Shown piece by piece: positions 4,924 through 14,439 of a stretch of DNA of 31,171 nucleotides. Position 1 is the first letter of the stretch, and every line of letters begins with the position of its first letter. The translations under genes were made by a program, and so were the position numbers. The notes under the pieces were generated by a model. It did not search any database. It was not told where the DNA came from and worked only from the letters and a program-made list of their open reading frames with translations. The stretch comes from a virus: positions 1-31,171 of the IMG/VR virus record IMGVR_UViG_3300018405_000046. The stretch is one strand, 5' to 3'.

Positions 4924-6578
4924 ACTTTTACCCCCATTATCCGTTTGACGGTCCTTGATGCTATCTGGTCGGTTGTCCCATCAACTACAAAGGTATTGTT
5001 ACCTGTCCTCTTTATCCCGATAGTTGGTGATCTTCCTCCCATCAACCCGACACCTGTCCAAGTCCCCACGTGAATCCAGCCCGAGATTTGCTCTCCGTTG
5101 TACTCCCCGTTTACGATCAGCCAATTATAGTCATCCCAGTTTGTTGCTATATTGCTAGATGAACCTTTGGTAATCTGCCCAATCCATTCTAAAGACAGTT
5201 CAGTGCCCCCGCCCAACAAGGACACCCAAGGTCCCCATCCGCCACTTATAGATGACGATCTGTAAAGAATCTCTGAGCTTGTGTAGTCTGTGGCGATCTG
5301 GGCAATTGTGTCAGCCCCGGGGTTTCTTAGCACAAGTACGTTGCCATAATGTACAGATAAAGGCAGGTTTGTGTTTGTTTCCACCCGGTAAGACCCTGCT
5401 ATATTGAGCAGGTCCATGTCTCCTGCGTAACCGCCTACTACCATAAGATGGTCAGTGTCTATGGAAGCAGCAGCAGCAGCAGCATCCAGTGCAGACTGCT
5501 CAGCATCCTGAGCATGACCAAGCGCTGTGTTTGAATGGCCAAGTGCATTTTGGGCGTACCCTTGAGCGTCCTCAGAGAATCCAAGAGCTGCCAAAGCGCT
5601 ACCGTTTGAGTTAGTGGCCCACTGTTGAGCCTTCTTGCTGTAGTGCTTTGAGCTGTACTCCGTGCCGTTACCTTCAACCACAGGAACGTCTTCAGCAGTC
5701 TCAGCCCAATTCTTAGACTCAGTTGCAGAGTCGGAAGAGTCATCCGCGAAGTTAGCTGAATTATTAGCGCTGGACAGTGCGTTTCCTTCTGAGATGCCAG
5801 CAGCGGTTGCACTAGCCTGAGCGTTGTCCGCGTACCCAGATGCCTGACCTGCGCTGATCCCTGCCTGAGTAGCAGAGTTACCTGCATCTCCTGCAAACCC
5901 TTGGGCTGCATCCCGTGCTACTTCTGCTAATACCCGTGCTGCCTGAGCTGCATTGCGAGCAACGATAGCAGCATCCTTTGCAGACTCGGACAACACACGA
6001 GAGTTATCGGACTTCACCGAGTAGTGGTAAGAGCTATACTCAGAACCACTACCTTCGGGGACTGGTGCATCTACAGGATACTGTGCCCAGTTGTAAGCCT
6101 CAGCAATTGAGTCACCGAGGGACAGCCCTTCTTCACCTATGATAACATCTGATACCTGAAGTGTACCCACGTTGTTCAGATCGTACCCTTCAAAGTCAAT
6201 GTCCGCCGAGAATCTTACAGAGGAAAGGAACCGGAACCCGTCAGGGAACCAACCATCCTGAAACTCATGCACGGTGTACAGAGTCTGCAAGAAGCTGTTG
6301 TTCAGGTTTGCCTCTCCAAACTTATTGCCACGGGAGAAGTCGGTGTACGGTGCGTCCTTGGGCATCACTCTCCTGATTCTTACGACAGCTCCAGTGGAAG
6401 GTGCCACATCCAGCTCCAGAGAGTTTGAGCTTGTAAGCTGGAAGTTAAGATCAGGGACACCATCGACAAGGACCACGATGTCTGTATTCCGAATGTAGCC
6501 TTTGTCAGGCCCGGTGAACCCGAACGTAAAAGTCCGGGTGGAACCATCACCGATGTACTCGTTATAGCTAAAGGCCAT
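4920..6578 (-). CDS. tail fibre protein (T7 gp17-type N-terminus)
   Basis: 552 residues (T7 gp17: 553). Residues 1-115 are the conserved tail-binding domain of T7-type fibres (YNEYIGDGSTRTFTFGF, PYTDFSRGNKF, LNNSFLQTLYTVHEFQDG). Residues about 190-375 are an Ala/Ser-rich rod, predicted to trimerise. It is flanked or interrupted by two copies of a repeat, NWA then about five residues, then DxPVxEGxGxEYSSxHYS, at about 163-189 and 290-316. The C-terminal region contains a pyocin-knob-like stretch (GSYRVETNTNLP, VLVLRNPG, YRSS, GGWGPWVSL at about 397-455) and a unique tip that should determine the receptor. No auto-cleaving chaperone domain is evident. The ATG has AAGGAGG upstream. Confidence 0.93.
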   Translation of the reverse strand: MAFSYNEYIGDGSTRTFTFGFTGPDKGYIRNTDIVVLVDGVPDLNFQLTSSNSLELDVAPSTGAVVRIRRVMPKDAPYTDFSRGNKFGEANLNNSFLQTLYTVHEFQDGWFPDGFRFLSSVRFSADIDFEGYDLNNVGTLQVSDVIIGEEGLSLGDSIAEAYNWAQYPVDAPVPEGSGSEYSSYHYSVKSDNSRVLSESAKDAAIVARNAAQAARVLAEVARDAAQGFAGDAGNSATQAGISAGQASGYADNAQASATAAGISEGNALSSANNSANFADDSSDSATESKNWAETAEDVPVVEGNGTEYSSKHYSKKAQQWATNSNGSALAALGFSEDAQGYAQNALGHSNTALGHAQDAEQSALDAAAAAASIDTDHLMVVGGYAGDMDLLNIAGSYRVETNTNLPLSVHYGNVLVLRNPGADTIAQIATDYTSSEILYRSSSISGGWGPWVSLLGGGTELSLEWIGQITKGSSSNIATNWDDYNWLIVNGEYNGEQISGWIHVGTWTGVGLMGGRSPTIGIKRTGNNTFVVDGTTDQIASRTVKRIMGVKV

Positions 6579-6587
6579 GTTGCCTCC

Positions 6588-9500
6588 TTATTCAAGTTCA
6601 TCTTCGATTGCGTTGAACGCTTGGTTGATACCAACTGCCTTACCAAACGGTATGACTTTCTGCCACTGGTTGATAACGTCCTCTGACCCGTAATTAGAGT
6701 CAGGGTCGAATAGGAAGTCTGAAGTCTTCCTAACTGTCCTGACAGCATCCTCAGCAAGGCCAAGGGACGGAACAGAGTTGAAACCGTAGCTTCTGAAGCC
6801 ATACCTGTTAGGCGCTGCCATGAGATCATCAGGGAGGGCACCTATTGTGGCCAGACCGTCTGCTGCGATGCCAAGAGCGGAAACCTGACCCATCCTGTTC
6901 CATGTGCCAAAAAGCAGGTTCTGAGTGTCAAAGGCATTCTCATTCATGTTTAGAGCACCGGCTACTGAGTGCGTCATCATCCCCAGACCAGCAGACCATG
7001 CAAGGATCAGAGCGCCTGCTGCCCTATCGTGCTTGATGTCATGTATTAGCTGCTTGTCCAGTGATGTGATTGAGAAGGTACGGAACTGGTAAAGAGTCAT
7101 ACCCAACAGTCTGTGCATGAAGGTTGGGGTCTCCCCTACGAAAGACCTCTGCATGGAGCGAGCAACTAATCGGTGGACACCAATCGTGTATCTCTCTCTC
7201 ATCTCCTCTGGCATTCTGTCGAAGTCAAATGTTGTTATAGACTTACCATCGTACTCATCTATATTAGGGTTATCCTTTGACCAAGCTTTTAGGTCATCAA
7301 GAAACCCATCAGACCATCCGGCATCCTTCATCTCCTGCTCTCGTAGCCTCAAATCCTCTCCTTCAAATATCCATCTTCTTATGTTCCTGTTCAAGGAGCG
7401 AGCTGCTATCTTCTCTCCACCACCCTGAAACATCCTGAAGAACGAGGTAAGCTCTTGCACTCTTCTTCCTTGAGCAAGCCACATATCAAGCTTACCCCCA
7501 AAGCCTTGCTTGAACCCTGCCTCTTCAATCTCCTCGGAGCGCATTGTGTTAGGGTAGATCACATGGTCCTCACCTGCGTACTGCATCACCTCATCAAGCT
7601 CTCTCAGCTCTGGGTCTTTCATTGCACCTGAGAACTTACCGCCTTCCCTTTGTGCTCTTGATCCTTTGATTATAGTGGCAGCGGCAGGGACCTCTCTTGC
7701 CACGTTGATCAGACCACGGTCAGTCAGCGCACGAGACAACTCGGGTATTGCAGAGAGACCTACTGCCTGAAGCCTCAGCATTGCCGTGATGTCACGAAGC
7801 CGTGACAGGTTTCTGCTCCACCCTGTGTGAGCGTACTTGTTGATAGATCGACCATAGAGCATGTCCACACCTTCCTTGATCATCCCGATCTGGACCTCAA
7901 CCTCTTTCGGGTTCATGCCTTGGTTTAGTGCGTGCTGGTGCGTAGCCTCAAGTACCTCGTTGAACTCTGCTCTGGTCCTGAAGCCAAGCTTGGCCATAGC
8001 TGCACCACCCGCTGCGTCAATCGTGTAAGACTCAAGCAGCTTGGGCAGGTTGGTATCAAACAAGTCGATTGCTGAAAGGCCGTTTACCTCTACCTTCACG
8101 TTGGGGGAGAAGGAGATGCGAGCACGGTCACTCATGTGCTTAACTGCTTCATCCTTGGCTGTGGACTCAAGGAACTCTTCGATCACATCCCTTGGTACTC
8201 CAGCCTCTTCAAGATGACCCCTTAGTTCATCAATGTCCTTCCCTGTTGTCTGACGGTAGGACTCAGCCAGAGAGGTCTTGTTCTTCCTTGCACGTGCAAT
8301 ATACGCATCAGCAACTGCATCAGCACCTTCTGGCCTCAGCTTGTAGCGGCCATTCTGGTATGCCCGTGACAGAACTTCCCGCACCTTGTCTTCACCGTGT
8401 TGACGAAGGGCCATGAAGATTGCATGGTCATCTACAATTGTCGGAGCGTAGTTCTTGTCAAGGTCAAGGTTCTCAAAGCCAGCCTCTCCTGCATCTTTCC
8501 TTATCTTCCCTGCTGTGTGGAACTGATCACGGACACCCGCAGCGGCGTGCTTCACTCCGGGATCATTGTAAGTTCCGGGATACTTTGCCTCCATGAATAC
8601 TTTCTTGTGGAACTCCTCTCGAAGCTCTCTGTCCAGCTGTGAGCCGATATACTGACCGTGCTTTCCGGGTATCTTGTATTGCTTCCCAGATGCAGCAGCA
8701 TAGTCCTCGAAGCCTTCTTCAAGCCTGTACCGCATAGCTGCCCTGATTCTTCTCTGGTTGATCTGGACTCTAGCAGCCGCTGTGACCTTAGCTGCCTCGC
8801 CACCCTGAGGTGCCTCAAACAAATGGTAGTTCAACCCACGGATAACATAGTTCTGGGAGTTGGACAGGTAGGTGTGCAAGCCTTGCGCGTACTTAGCCAC
8901 TGTCTTACCAAGAGGCATGGAGCCTATCAAGGAGGTGGGCACATTGGCACCATCCTGCAAGAACGGCATTATCTTCCGTACCATACGCTCTGGTATGTTG
9001 AAGGTGTTCCCTATCTTGTTCTGAGAGAACCCTACCCTCGCAGCACTCGCTGAGTCCGCACCATCAACAGGCTGAACTGTCCCAAGAGCTGGTGCCGGTG
9101 TAGCCTCATCAAGAGCCTTGGGTGCGTCAGGTTCGGCCTCTGGTCGCTTGGCCTTTAGGGCCTCCACGTTCTCCCGGTACAGGACGGACTTCATAGGTAC
9201 ATCGAAGCCGCCGCCCTCTTGTGAGTGAACCCACGCAATCTGCTTACTTCGCGGCATACCTCTGAGCTTCTTGAGCTGGCTTGCTGCTCTCTTGGCATTC
9301 CTTGCATTATCCACCCGGCTTCTGATCTTGGCTAGACGCCCTTCGATCTCGGCCTTAGTCATCTTGCTCCGTGCGCTCCTGTCTCCCAGCTCCTTACGAT
9401 AGCGGTGCTGGGCGTCACGGACAGCCGCTCTGGCGCTTTCGATCTCCCTTCTGATCTCTGCATCTCTCCTTGCAACGGCGTCCTCAAGATCGTTCTGGGC

Positions 9501-10634
9501 CGAGTAGAGGCGTCTGTTGGCCTTACGGGGGTCAGTAGCGTTTCGGACCTTCTCTGCCAGCTCGTCCACCTTGGCCTGAGCCTTGGCGATCTTGTCTGCG
9601 TGCTTGGCTTCGATGTCCGCCCTAGAGGCGCTCAGGCGCTCTGCCTGCTCCGATTCCACTCTGGCTATATTATCCCTCATGGATTGAAGATCGGCCTTAT
9701 TCTGCCCCTGCTGTGCCTCTTCCTGACGGACCCGCTCTCTCAGCTCGGCCTCTTCCGCCTTGAGGACCTTAGCCTCTTGACGGGACAAGGGGCCTTGACC
9801 TACTTGTTCCTGAAGCCTCAGCTCGTACAGGTAGGCGTTGTGCTCCATACGGACCTCGTCAACCTCCTCTCTCGCCACACCACGGACCTTAGGTATTTCT
9901 AAAGGCTCACGCGTGAGACCTGCGTTTCTAGCCGCATCAACGGCTCTCCCAACAGCGTAAGCGTCAGAGTCCGCCACTGCTGCCTCATCAGCTAAAGCAG
10001 CGCCCTTGCGTGCCCTAGAGAGCGATGCAAGACCACCACCTATTACAGCGCCTGCACCCAGTGCAAACACAAGATCAGACGCCTCGGCCTGTGTGTTGCC
10101 CCCGTACAAGGCAGCTTCAAGTGCCATTGACTCTACACCCACCAGTCCTGCATTCTTCAGAATACGGGCAGCTTTGGTGCCCTTCTGCATGAACCCTAGA
10201 CCACCAGTGGCCAGACCAAGTACGATGCCAGCAGGGTCGAACAGTGCCATCGTGAGGTTGGTTGCTACGCCTGCACCACCAGCGCTTGCGATAATACGCT
10301 CCCGCTCTTGGTCCTCAGCGATGTACTTCTTCCTAGCCAAGAACTCCTGCTCTGATCTTGAACCCTTTAGGTAATCAACATCCTCTGGCCTGTACTCGGC
10401 AACAAGGTCTTTCTCAATCTCCGGGTCCACTGAGAAGCTGTTGTCAGCCTTGAACTGAGATGACCTTCTTTCGTACATACGTCCCGCAGCGTTCCATACA
10501 AACGCATCATCATAGGCCGCACCAAGAAGGTCCATAGTATCCACTTCTGGCTTGTTCTGCTCAAGCAAGTACCGCTCAGCGTCACTTACATTGATCCGGC
10601 CCCCTTGTAGTTCCTCGTAATACTTGCTTGGCAT
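6588..10634 (-). CDS. gp16-like internal virion protein (ejectosome component)
   Basis: 1348 residues, matching T7 gp16 (1318) in size, position and general build. In T7 this protein sits in the internal core and is ejected into the cell envelope to form the DNA channel. Here an N-terminal region is followed by Gly/Ala-rich hydrophobic stretches (about 117-205), a long charged coiled coil (about 255-460), and a helical C-terminus with LYQFRTFSITSLDKQL and a hydrophobic AGALILAWSAGLG segment. The lytic transglycosylase domain that opens T7 gp16 is not recognisable: no conserved Glu-Ser catalytic motif is seen in the first 120 residues. That function may be carried by the gene just upstream (10644-11756). 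The gap to it is 9 bases. Confidence 0.88.
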   Translation of the reverse strand: MPSKYYEELQGGRINVSDAERYLLEQNKPEVDTMDLLGAAYDDAFVWNAAGRMYERRSSQFKADNSFSVDPEIEKDLVAEYRPEDVDYLKGSRSEQEFLARKKYIAEDQERERIIASAGGAGVATNLTMALFDPAGIVLGLATGGLGFMQKGTKAARILKNAGLVGVESMALEAALYGGNTQAEASDLVFALGAGAVIGGGLASLSRARKGAALADEAAVADSDAYAVGRAVDAARNAGLTREPLEIPKVRGVAREEVDEVRMEHNAYLYELRLQEQVGQGPLSRQEAKVLKAEEAELRERVRQEEAQQGQNKADLQSMRDNIARVESEQAERLSASRADIEAKHADKIAKAQAKVDELAEKVRNATDPRKANRRLYSAQNDLEDAVARRDAEIRREIESARAAVRDAQHRYRKELGDRSARSKMTKAEIEGRLAKIRSRVDNARNAKRAASQLKKLRGMPRSKQIAWVHSQEGGGFDVPMKSVLYRENVEALKAKRPEAEPDAPKALDEATPAPALGTVQPVDGADSASAARVGFSQNKIGNTFNIPERMVRKIMPFLQDGANVPTSLIGSMPLGKTVAKYAQGLHTYLSNSQNYVIRGLNYHLFEAPQGGEAAKVTAAARVQINQRRIRAAMRYRLEEGFEDYAAASGKQYKIPGKHGQYIGSQLDRELREEFHKKVFMEAKYPGTYNDPGVKHAAAGVRDQFHTAGKIRKDAGEAGFENLDLDKNYAPTIVDDHAIFMALRQHGEDKVREVLSRAYQNGRYKLRPEGADAVADAYIARARKNKTSLAESYRQTTGKDIDELRGHLEEAGVPRDVIEEFLESTAKDEAVKHMSDRARISFSPNVKVEVNGLSAIDLFDTNLPKLLESYTIDAAGGAAMAKLGFRTRAEFNEVLEATHQHALNQGMNPKEVEVQIGMIKEGVDMLYGRSINKYAHTGWSRNLSRLRDITAMLRLQAVGLSAIPELSRALTDRGLINVAREVPAAATIIKGSRAQREGGKFSGAMKDPELRELDEVMQYAGEDHVIYPNTMRSEEIEEAGFKQGFGGKLDMWLAQGRRVQELTSFFRMFQGGGEKIAARSLNRNIRRWIFEGEDLRLREQEMKDAGWSDGFLDDLKAWSKDNPNIDEYDGKSITTFDFDRMPEEMRERYTIGVHRLVARSMQRSFVGETPTFMHRLLGMTLYQFRTFSITSLDKQLIHDIKHDRAAGALILAWSAGLGMMTHSVAGALNMNENAFDTQNLLFGTWNRMGQVSALGIAADGLATIGALPDDLMAAPNRYGFRSYGFNSVPSLGLAEDAVRTVRKTSDFLFDPDSNYGSEDVINQWQKVIPFGKAVGINQAFNAIEDELE

Positions 10635-10643
10635 ATCGCCTCC

Positions 10644-11756
10644 TTAATTGAATTTGAAATTATCATCAAGCTGGAATGTCTCCTGCTTGTCTCCTGTACC
10701 TTTCGTGACTGTGTACCAGCCTCCTGCTTTGTTAATCCTGTCACGGAACCTCTTGGATACCTTGTCCGTTGTGATGTCAGATGCGAATTTAACTCTGATC
10801 CCTTCTGGACCCCAGCTATATTCTTCTACGGCAGGTAGTCCGGATATTTCAGATGATGCAAGATTGAACATGTTGAGCCTCCTATTCAGAAGCCCTCTGG
10901 TTTTATTGCCACCTGCACCTATGAAGTCAAAGGTTCGGATCATGGACTCAGCCGAGTATCCATCCTTGGCAGCTTTGGTTGCCTTGGGGTTCTTCCCGGT
11001 GACACCCTGACCTCCATTGTAAGTCATATCCGTCCAATACTGTTGTTCCCATGCTGTCATCTTGTCGAAGCCGGGGACTTTACTAGATGCACTGGATCGG
11101 GCAGACTCCAAAGAGGACTGCATAAGAGCCTTTGCCTGACGCTCAGTCAGACCCTCCTTGACATTAACAGGTACACCTTCCACCACAGGCCACTTACTCT
11201 GGTCATCAGATAGCCAAGCTTGTGGTATCTTGTTTCCGAACCCAATTTCCATATCAGAGAAGGTCTTTCCATCAGGACCTTTACCTTCCAATGACTTGAA
11301 CGGGAAGTACATAGGTTTACCATTGGCACCTGTCTTACGTCCTTTTCCTTGGGAGTTCTCAATTCCTTGTAGAATCCTAATGTATTCGTCCTCAGCCATA
11401 TCCTTATCAGCCGGGGCAGCTAGGGTGCCCTCTTCACTCTTCTGTATAGCCATCTGGTCCAGTGACTCTTCCCTTCGGTTCCTTAGCTCTTCCTCCGAAG
11501 GGTCAGCATAAACAAAATCATCGTCACCCAAAGGATCGAAATCAATAGGGCCGAAGTCAGGGACCGCGAAGCTAGTTGCTTCATACTCTACCTCTCCTTG
11601 TGGTTCGATTGCCTCTTGCAGAGGCTGTTGCTCAACAGGAACTGGATCAGCCGCTGTTCGTCTTTCTTCAACTGGAGGCCGGAAGGACACCTTGCTGGTA
11701 TCCTCAATCCCGAACCCCTCCGCTATTGCCTTTCCTATATCTTCAAGTACTGCCAT
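10644..11756 (-). CDS. lysozyme-like (GH24-type) virion protein
   Basis: 370 residues. The first 120 are acidic and low complexity, probably disordered. Residues about 124-300 resemble a T4-lysozyme-type muramidase: GIENSQG with candidate catalytic E133, MEIGFGNKI at 169-177 (compare TIGYG of GH24 enzymes), YNGGQG at 246-251, and TRGLLNRRLNMFN at 286-298 (compare the GLxNRRxxE endolysin motif). The last 70 residues are beta-rich. It lies between the gp15-like and gp16-like genes, so a virion-associated peptidoglycan hydrolase used at DNA entry is more likely than the lysis endolysin. The start overlaps the upstream stop as TAATG. Confidence 0.65.
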   Translation of the reverse strand: MAVLEDIGKAIAEGFGIEDTSKVSFRPPVEERRTAADPVPVEQQPLQEAIEPQGEVEYEATSFAVPDFGPIDFDPLGDDDFVYADPSEEELRNRREESLDQMAIQKSEEGTLAAPADKDMAEDEYIRILQGIENSQGKGRKTGANGKPMYFPFKSLEGKGPDGKTFSDMEIGFGNKIPQAWLSDDQSKWPVVEGVPVNVKEGLTERQAKALMQSSLESARSSASSKVPGFDKMTAWEQQYWTDMTYNGGQGVTGKNPKATKAAKDGYSAESMIRTFDFIGAGGNKTRGLLNRRLNMFNLASSEISGLPAVEEYSWGPEGIRVKFASDITTDKVSKRFRDRINKAGGWYTVTKGTGDKQETFQLDDNFKFN

Positions 11757-13834
11757 TAGAACCCTCCTATTCCAGCTTCTTCAAGGCTCTTAAAGTTTCT
11801 CTCCTTCAGTCTCTTCTCTTGTGCTGTTTTGAACCTCATGTACTCAGTACGCATCTGAGTGAGAGGCACTGGCCTTGTGTTGAGGACTTCTCCTGCTGGC
11901 CCAACGAAGCTTACCATCCCGCCCTCTGGGTCTACCTCAGGGATCAACTGATCAAAGTCGTATCCATAGGTTGCAAGCAGAGGTTCGATCTGATCTCTCT
12001 GTCCCTCAAGGATTGCTTGGAAGCCCATGTCCAAGGCATCTGGGTGTAGCCCGGTAAGCTGCCTCATTCTCTGAGGCGACCCTTTCACTCGAACACCGCT
12101 ACCCAGTGTAGTCCAGTTGTTGCTGAAGTACGCCTTGACTTGTCTCTTGGCTACCTCAGATGTTGGGTCAGGGAAGGAAGCGATCTTCTTGCGTACCTCC
12201 GCCATGTAGTACGGCCTTGCATAGTCCGGGATGTCAGTGACAAAGATGCCATCATCAATGGAGGACGTTACATCAGCCACTGCTTCTTCAATGTCCCTCT
12301 GGCTGCGAGGTATAGGGTTCCTGTCCCTCCTCTGGGCCATAGAGAGTGCCTGAGGCGCAGTCATACCCATCTCTCTCAGGGCGAGGGTGTTGTTCAGGAT
12401 GTCACGCTCACGAGCCTTCAAGCTGCTCATGTAGAAGTCTTGAGCTGACGGGGACATCTGTTCGATCCTGTCCATTGTGACCTTCAGGTTATCTGGCAAG
12501 TCCTCTATCTGCCCTGACCCTACAATCGCAGCCACGTTGCTGTTAGCAAGGGCAGAGAACGCAGCCTTCCATTCAGGGATGGGAACACCGAGCCGTGCGG
12601 AGTTGTCACCCCACATCTGGTCCGCTCTGATCTGCAATGCAGCGATCTCCTTAGCCTGCTCTTCCTCCGGGACATTCTTGCGAATCTGAGTGATGCCAGC
12701 CTGAAGGTACTGTTTCCACCCGGCTGTGATTGCACCTTCAATCTCCTTAGGCTCAGCACCGGGGATCGTTGTTCTCTCACCAGACTGTACAGCTTGGATT
12801 AACTGCTGCTGTCTTGTTCGTGCTGCTATTGACTCCCTTGCCTTTGAGAACATGGAGGCAGCCTGAGCCTGAGTCATAAACCTACCCTCAGTCTCCTTGT
12901 TGCGCTTGTCGATGTAGCGAGTAGCTTCTTCCGCTGTCATCTTTCCAGAAAGGAAATCGGAGGTGAAGGTAGAGAACTCAAGACCAAGCTCACCTGCATT
13001 AACCGAATACTTCTCGTTCTTGAGCTGGTCATGCTTAGATTGTAGCTGACCCTTTCGCTCGTACAGTGTGCTGCCACGCTCTCCCTTGAACTGGCGGGTA
13101 AGCTCGATTGCTGTCTCGCTGTCAGAGTTCAAGGCGACCTCGGTTAAGATAGCCTCCTTCTGGCTCTGAGTCAGCTTCATGGCAGCGGTCCTCTCCTCGA
13201 ACCTCTTCAGGATTGAGGCTGCGTCTCCAGACATACCTATCTCTGAGATAAGAACATCCTGCTCGTCTTGCATACGCTTCTTGATCTCATGGTCAAGCTT
13301 TGCGGCCTCACGAGAGGACACAACCTGAGGCATGATCTCAGCGAGGCTGAGGGTTGTGAGCTTCTGTATCTCCTGATAGTTGTCGTAATCCTTGTACTCA
13401 CTAGCCAGCTCTCCGTCCACCTCAGCATAGGTGTCACGTACAATCTCTTCCCATTCCTCGTCAGAGTAGTCCTGCTCTGCAAGCTGGTTGAGCTTTGCCT
13501 GAGCTTTAAGAGTCTTGTTCTTGACAGAGACAACCATGTGTGCCTTGTACCCGCCTTCTGTCGAATCGGGTGTAGGCATCATGCCAAGGACCGCCCGTTG
13601 AGTCTGGATGATCTTGTCCGCCTCAACCTGCTTATCAAGCTTTGCAGCGTAAGCCTCACCAGCAACACCTGCGAAGTCCACCAAGCCTTTCACTATATCA
13701 ATCGCGCTTGTCTTCTGCTCAACCTGGAACTCTGAACGGTTGACCGATGCAGGGTTTACAGAGACTCCTTGGAATCTCTGTGCTTCAGGTTGGCGATCAA
13801 ACGGATTCTGAACCCCTCTTCTTTGTATCGCCAT
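11756..13834 (-). CDS. gp15-like internal virion protein
   Basis: 692 residues (T7 gp15: 747). It is the second ejected core protein and forms the periplasmic tunnel with gp16 in T7. The sequence is almost entirely helical and charged, with no membrane segment. It has a family-like start (residues 8-60, FDRQPEAQRFQGVSVNPASV then a VKGLVDFAGVAGEAYAAKLD helix) and repeated helical hairpins rich in Gln and Glu. The assignment rests on size, composition and place between the gp14-like and gp16-like genes. Both its start and stop use TAATG overlaps with its neighbours (13834 and 11756), indicating coupled translation of the core proteins. Confidence 0.85.
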   Translation of the reverse strand: MAIQRRGVQNPFDRQPEAQRFQGVSVNPASVNRSEFQVEQKTSAIDIVKGLVDFAGVAGEAYAAKLDKQVEADKIIQTQRAVLGMMPTPDSTEGGYKAHMVVSVKNKTLKAQAKLNQLAEQDYSDEEWEEIVRDTYAEVDGELASEYKDYDNYQEIQKLTTLSLAEIMPQVVSSREAAKLDHEIKKRMQDEQDVLISEIGMSGDAASILKRFEERTAAMKLTQSQKEAILTEVALNSDSETAIELTRQFKGERGSTLYERKGQLQSKHDQLKNEKYSVNAGELGLEFSTFTSDFLSGKMTAEEATRYIDKRNKETEGRFMTQAQAASMFSKARESIAARTRQQQLIQAVQSGERTTIPGAEPKEIEGAITAGWKQYLQAGITQIRKNVPEEEQAKEIAALQIRADQMWGDNSARLGVPIPEWKAAFSALANSNVAAIVGSGQIEDLPDNLKVTMDRIEQMSPSAQDFYMSSLKARERDILNNTLALREMGMTAPQALSMAQRRDRNPIPRSQRDIEEAVADVTSSIDDGIFVTDIPDYARPYYMAEVRKKIASFPDPTSEVAKRQVKAYFSNNWTTLGSGVRVKGSPQRMRQLTGLHPDALDMGFQAILEGQRDQIEPLLATYGYDFDQLIPEVDPEGGMVSFVGPAGEVLNTRPVPLTQMRTEYMRFKTAQEKRLKERNFKSLEEAGIGGF

Positions 13835-14439
13835 TATCCCCTCCTTATTGCTTCACTACGGGAAGTTGACACCCTAGTACCAAGTTTTCCTGCTGCACTT
13901 CCAAGAGATATACCAGCTCCAATTGCCTCGAACATGGACGGTTGTTTGATCGGTGAACGGTCTAGGTTGGAATCTGACTGAGACCGAATGCCCTCGGCAG
14001 TCTGGTTTATCCTGTCAAGGTTCGAATCTCTTCTGTACACAATGTCAGCCGTTCTCTGGCCTAATCCAGTTCCAAGGTCAGCAAGCGCAACATCCACTGT
14101 CTGGCCATATGTCCCTGACGCAGCAGACTGAAGCTCAATGCTTGAGCGAGCCTGCATATATTCCTTCTGGGCCTGCAAGGATTGAGCGTGGCTGTCATAC
14201 AGGATGTCAGCCTCTTCATCATCAAGCTCTCCGTACTGACGGATAGCCTCCTCCTTGACCCTTTGATTGTACGCCTCCTGCTGCTTGGCTTGCGCCTTAG
14301 CTTGCTGAGACTGAGACACGTAGGACAATGCCGTACCTGCCAGAGCAATCCAGCCTGCGTTGGCAGCGGCAAAGGTCGCAGCCGCACCAGCAGCGGAAGA
14401 GGCAGCGCTAACCAGCGCCGGTATAGCTGCTACTGCCAT
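13834..14439 (-). CDS. gp14-like internal virion protein
   Basis: 201 residues (T7 gp14: 196). Residues 1-40 are Ala-rich and hydrophobic, suited to membrane insertion, as expected for the protein that forms the outer-membrane pore when ejected. A Gln/Ala/Lys-rich helix follows (QQAKAQAKQQEAYNQRV), then a region with GTYGQTVDVAL and two imperfect SNLDR repeats (about 141-167). Start and stop both overlap neighbouring genes as TAATG. The identity is inferred from length, hydrophobic start and position between tail tube B and the gp15-like gene. Confidence 0.86.
   Translation of the reverse strand: MAVAAIPALVSAASSAAGAAATFAAANAGWIALAGTALSYVSQSQQAKAQAKQQEAYNQRVKEEAIRQYGELDDEEADILYDSHAQSLQAQKEYMQARSSIELQSAASGTYGQTVDVALADLGTGLGQRTADIVYRRDSNLDRINQTAEGIRSQSDSNLDRSPIKQPSMFEAIGAGISLGSAAGKLGTRVSTSRSEAIRRG

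Noticed and set aside
7255-7277. Promoter-like sequence inside the gp16-like gene (CCCTAATATA on the minus strand)
   Set aside because: Only about 16 of 23 positions match. The start region differs at +2 and +3, and the bases are fully explained by the codons for NPNIDEY. It could be a weak promoter but cannot be supported as one.
9405-9902. 165-codon open frame on the plus strand
   Set aside because: It lies opposite the coiled-coil part of the gp16-like gene, has no ribosome binding site or promoter, and a Leu/Cys-rich composition typical of antisense frames. The other plus-strand frames were rejected on the same grounds.
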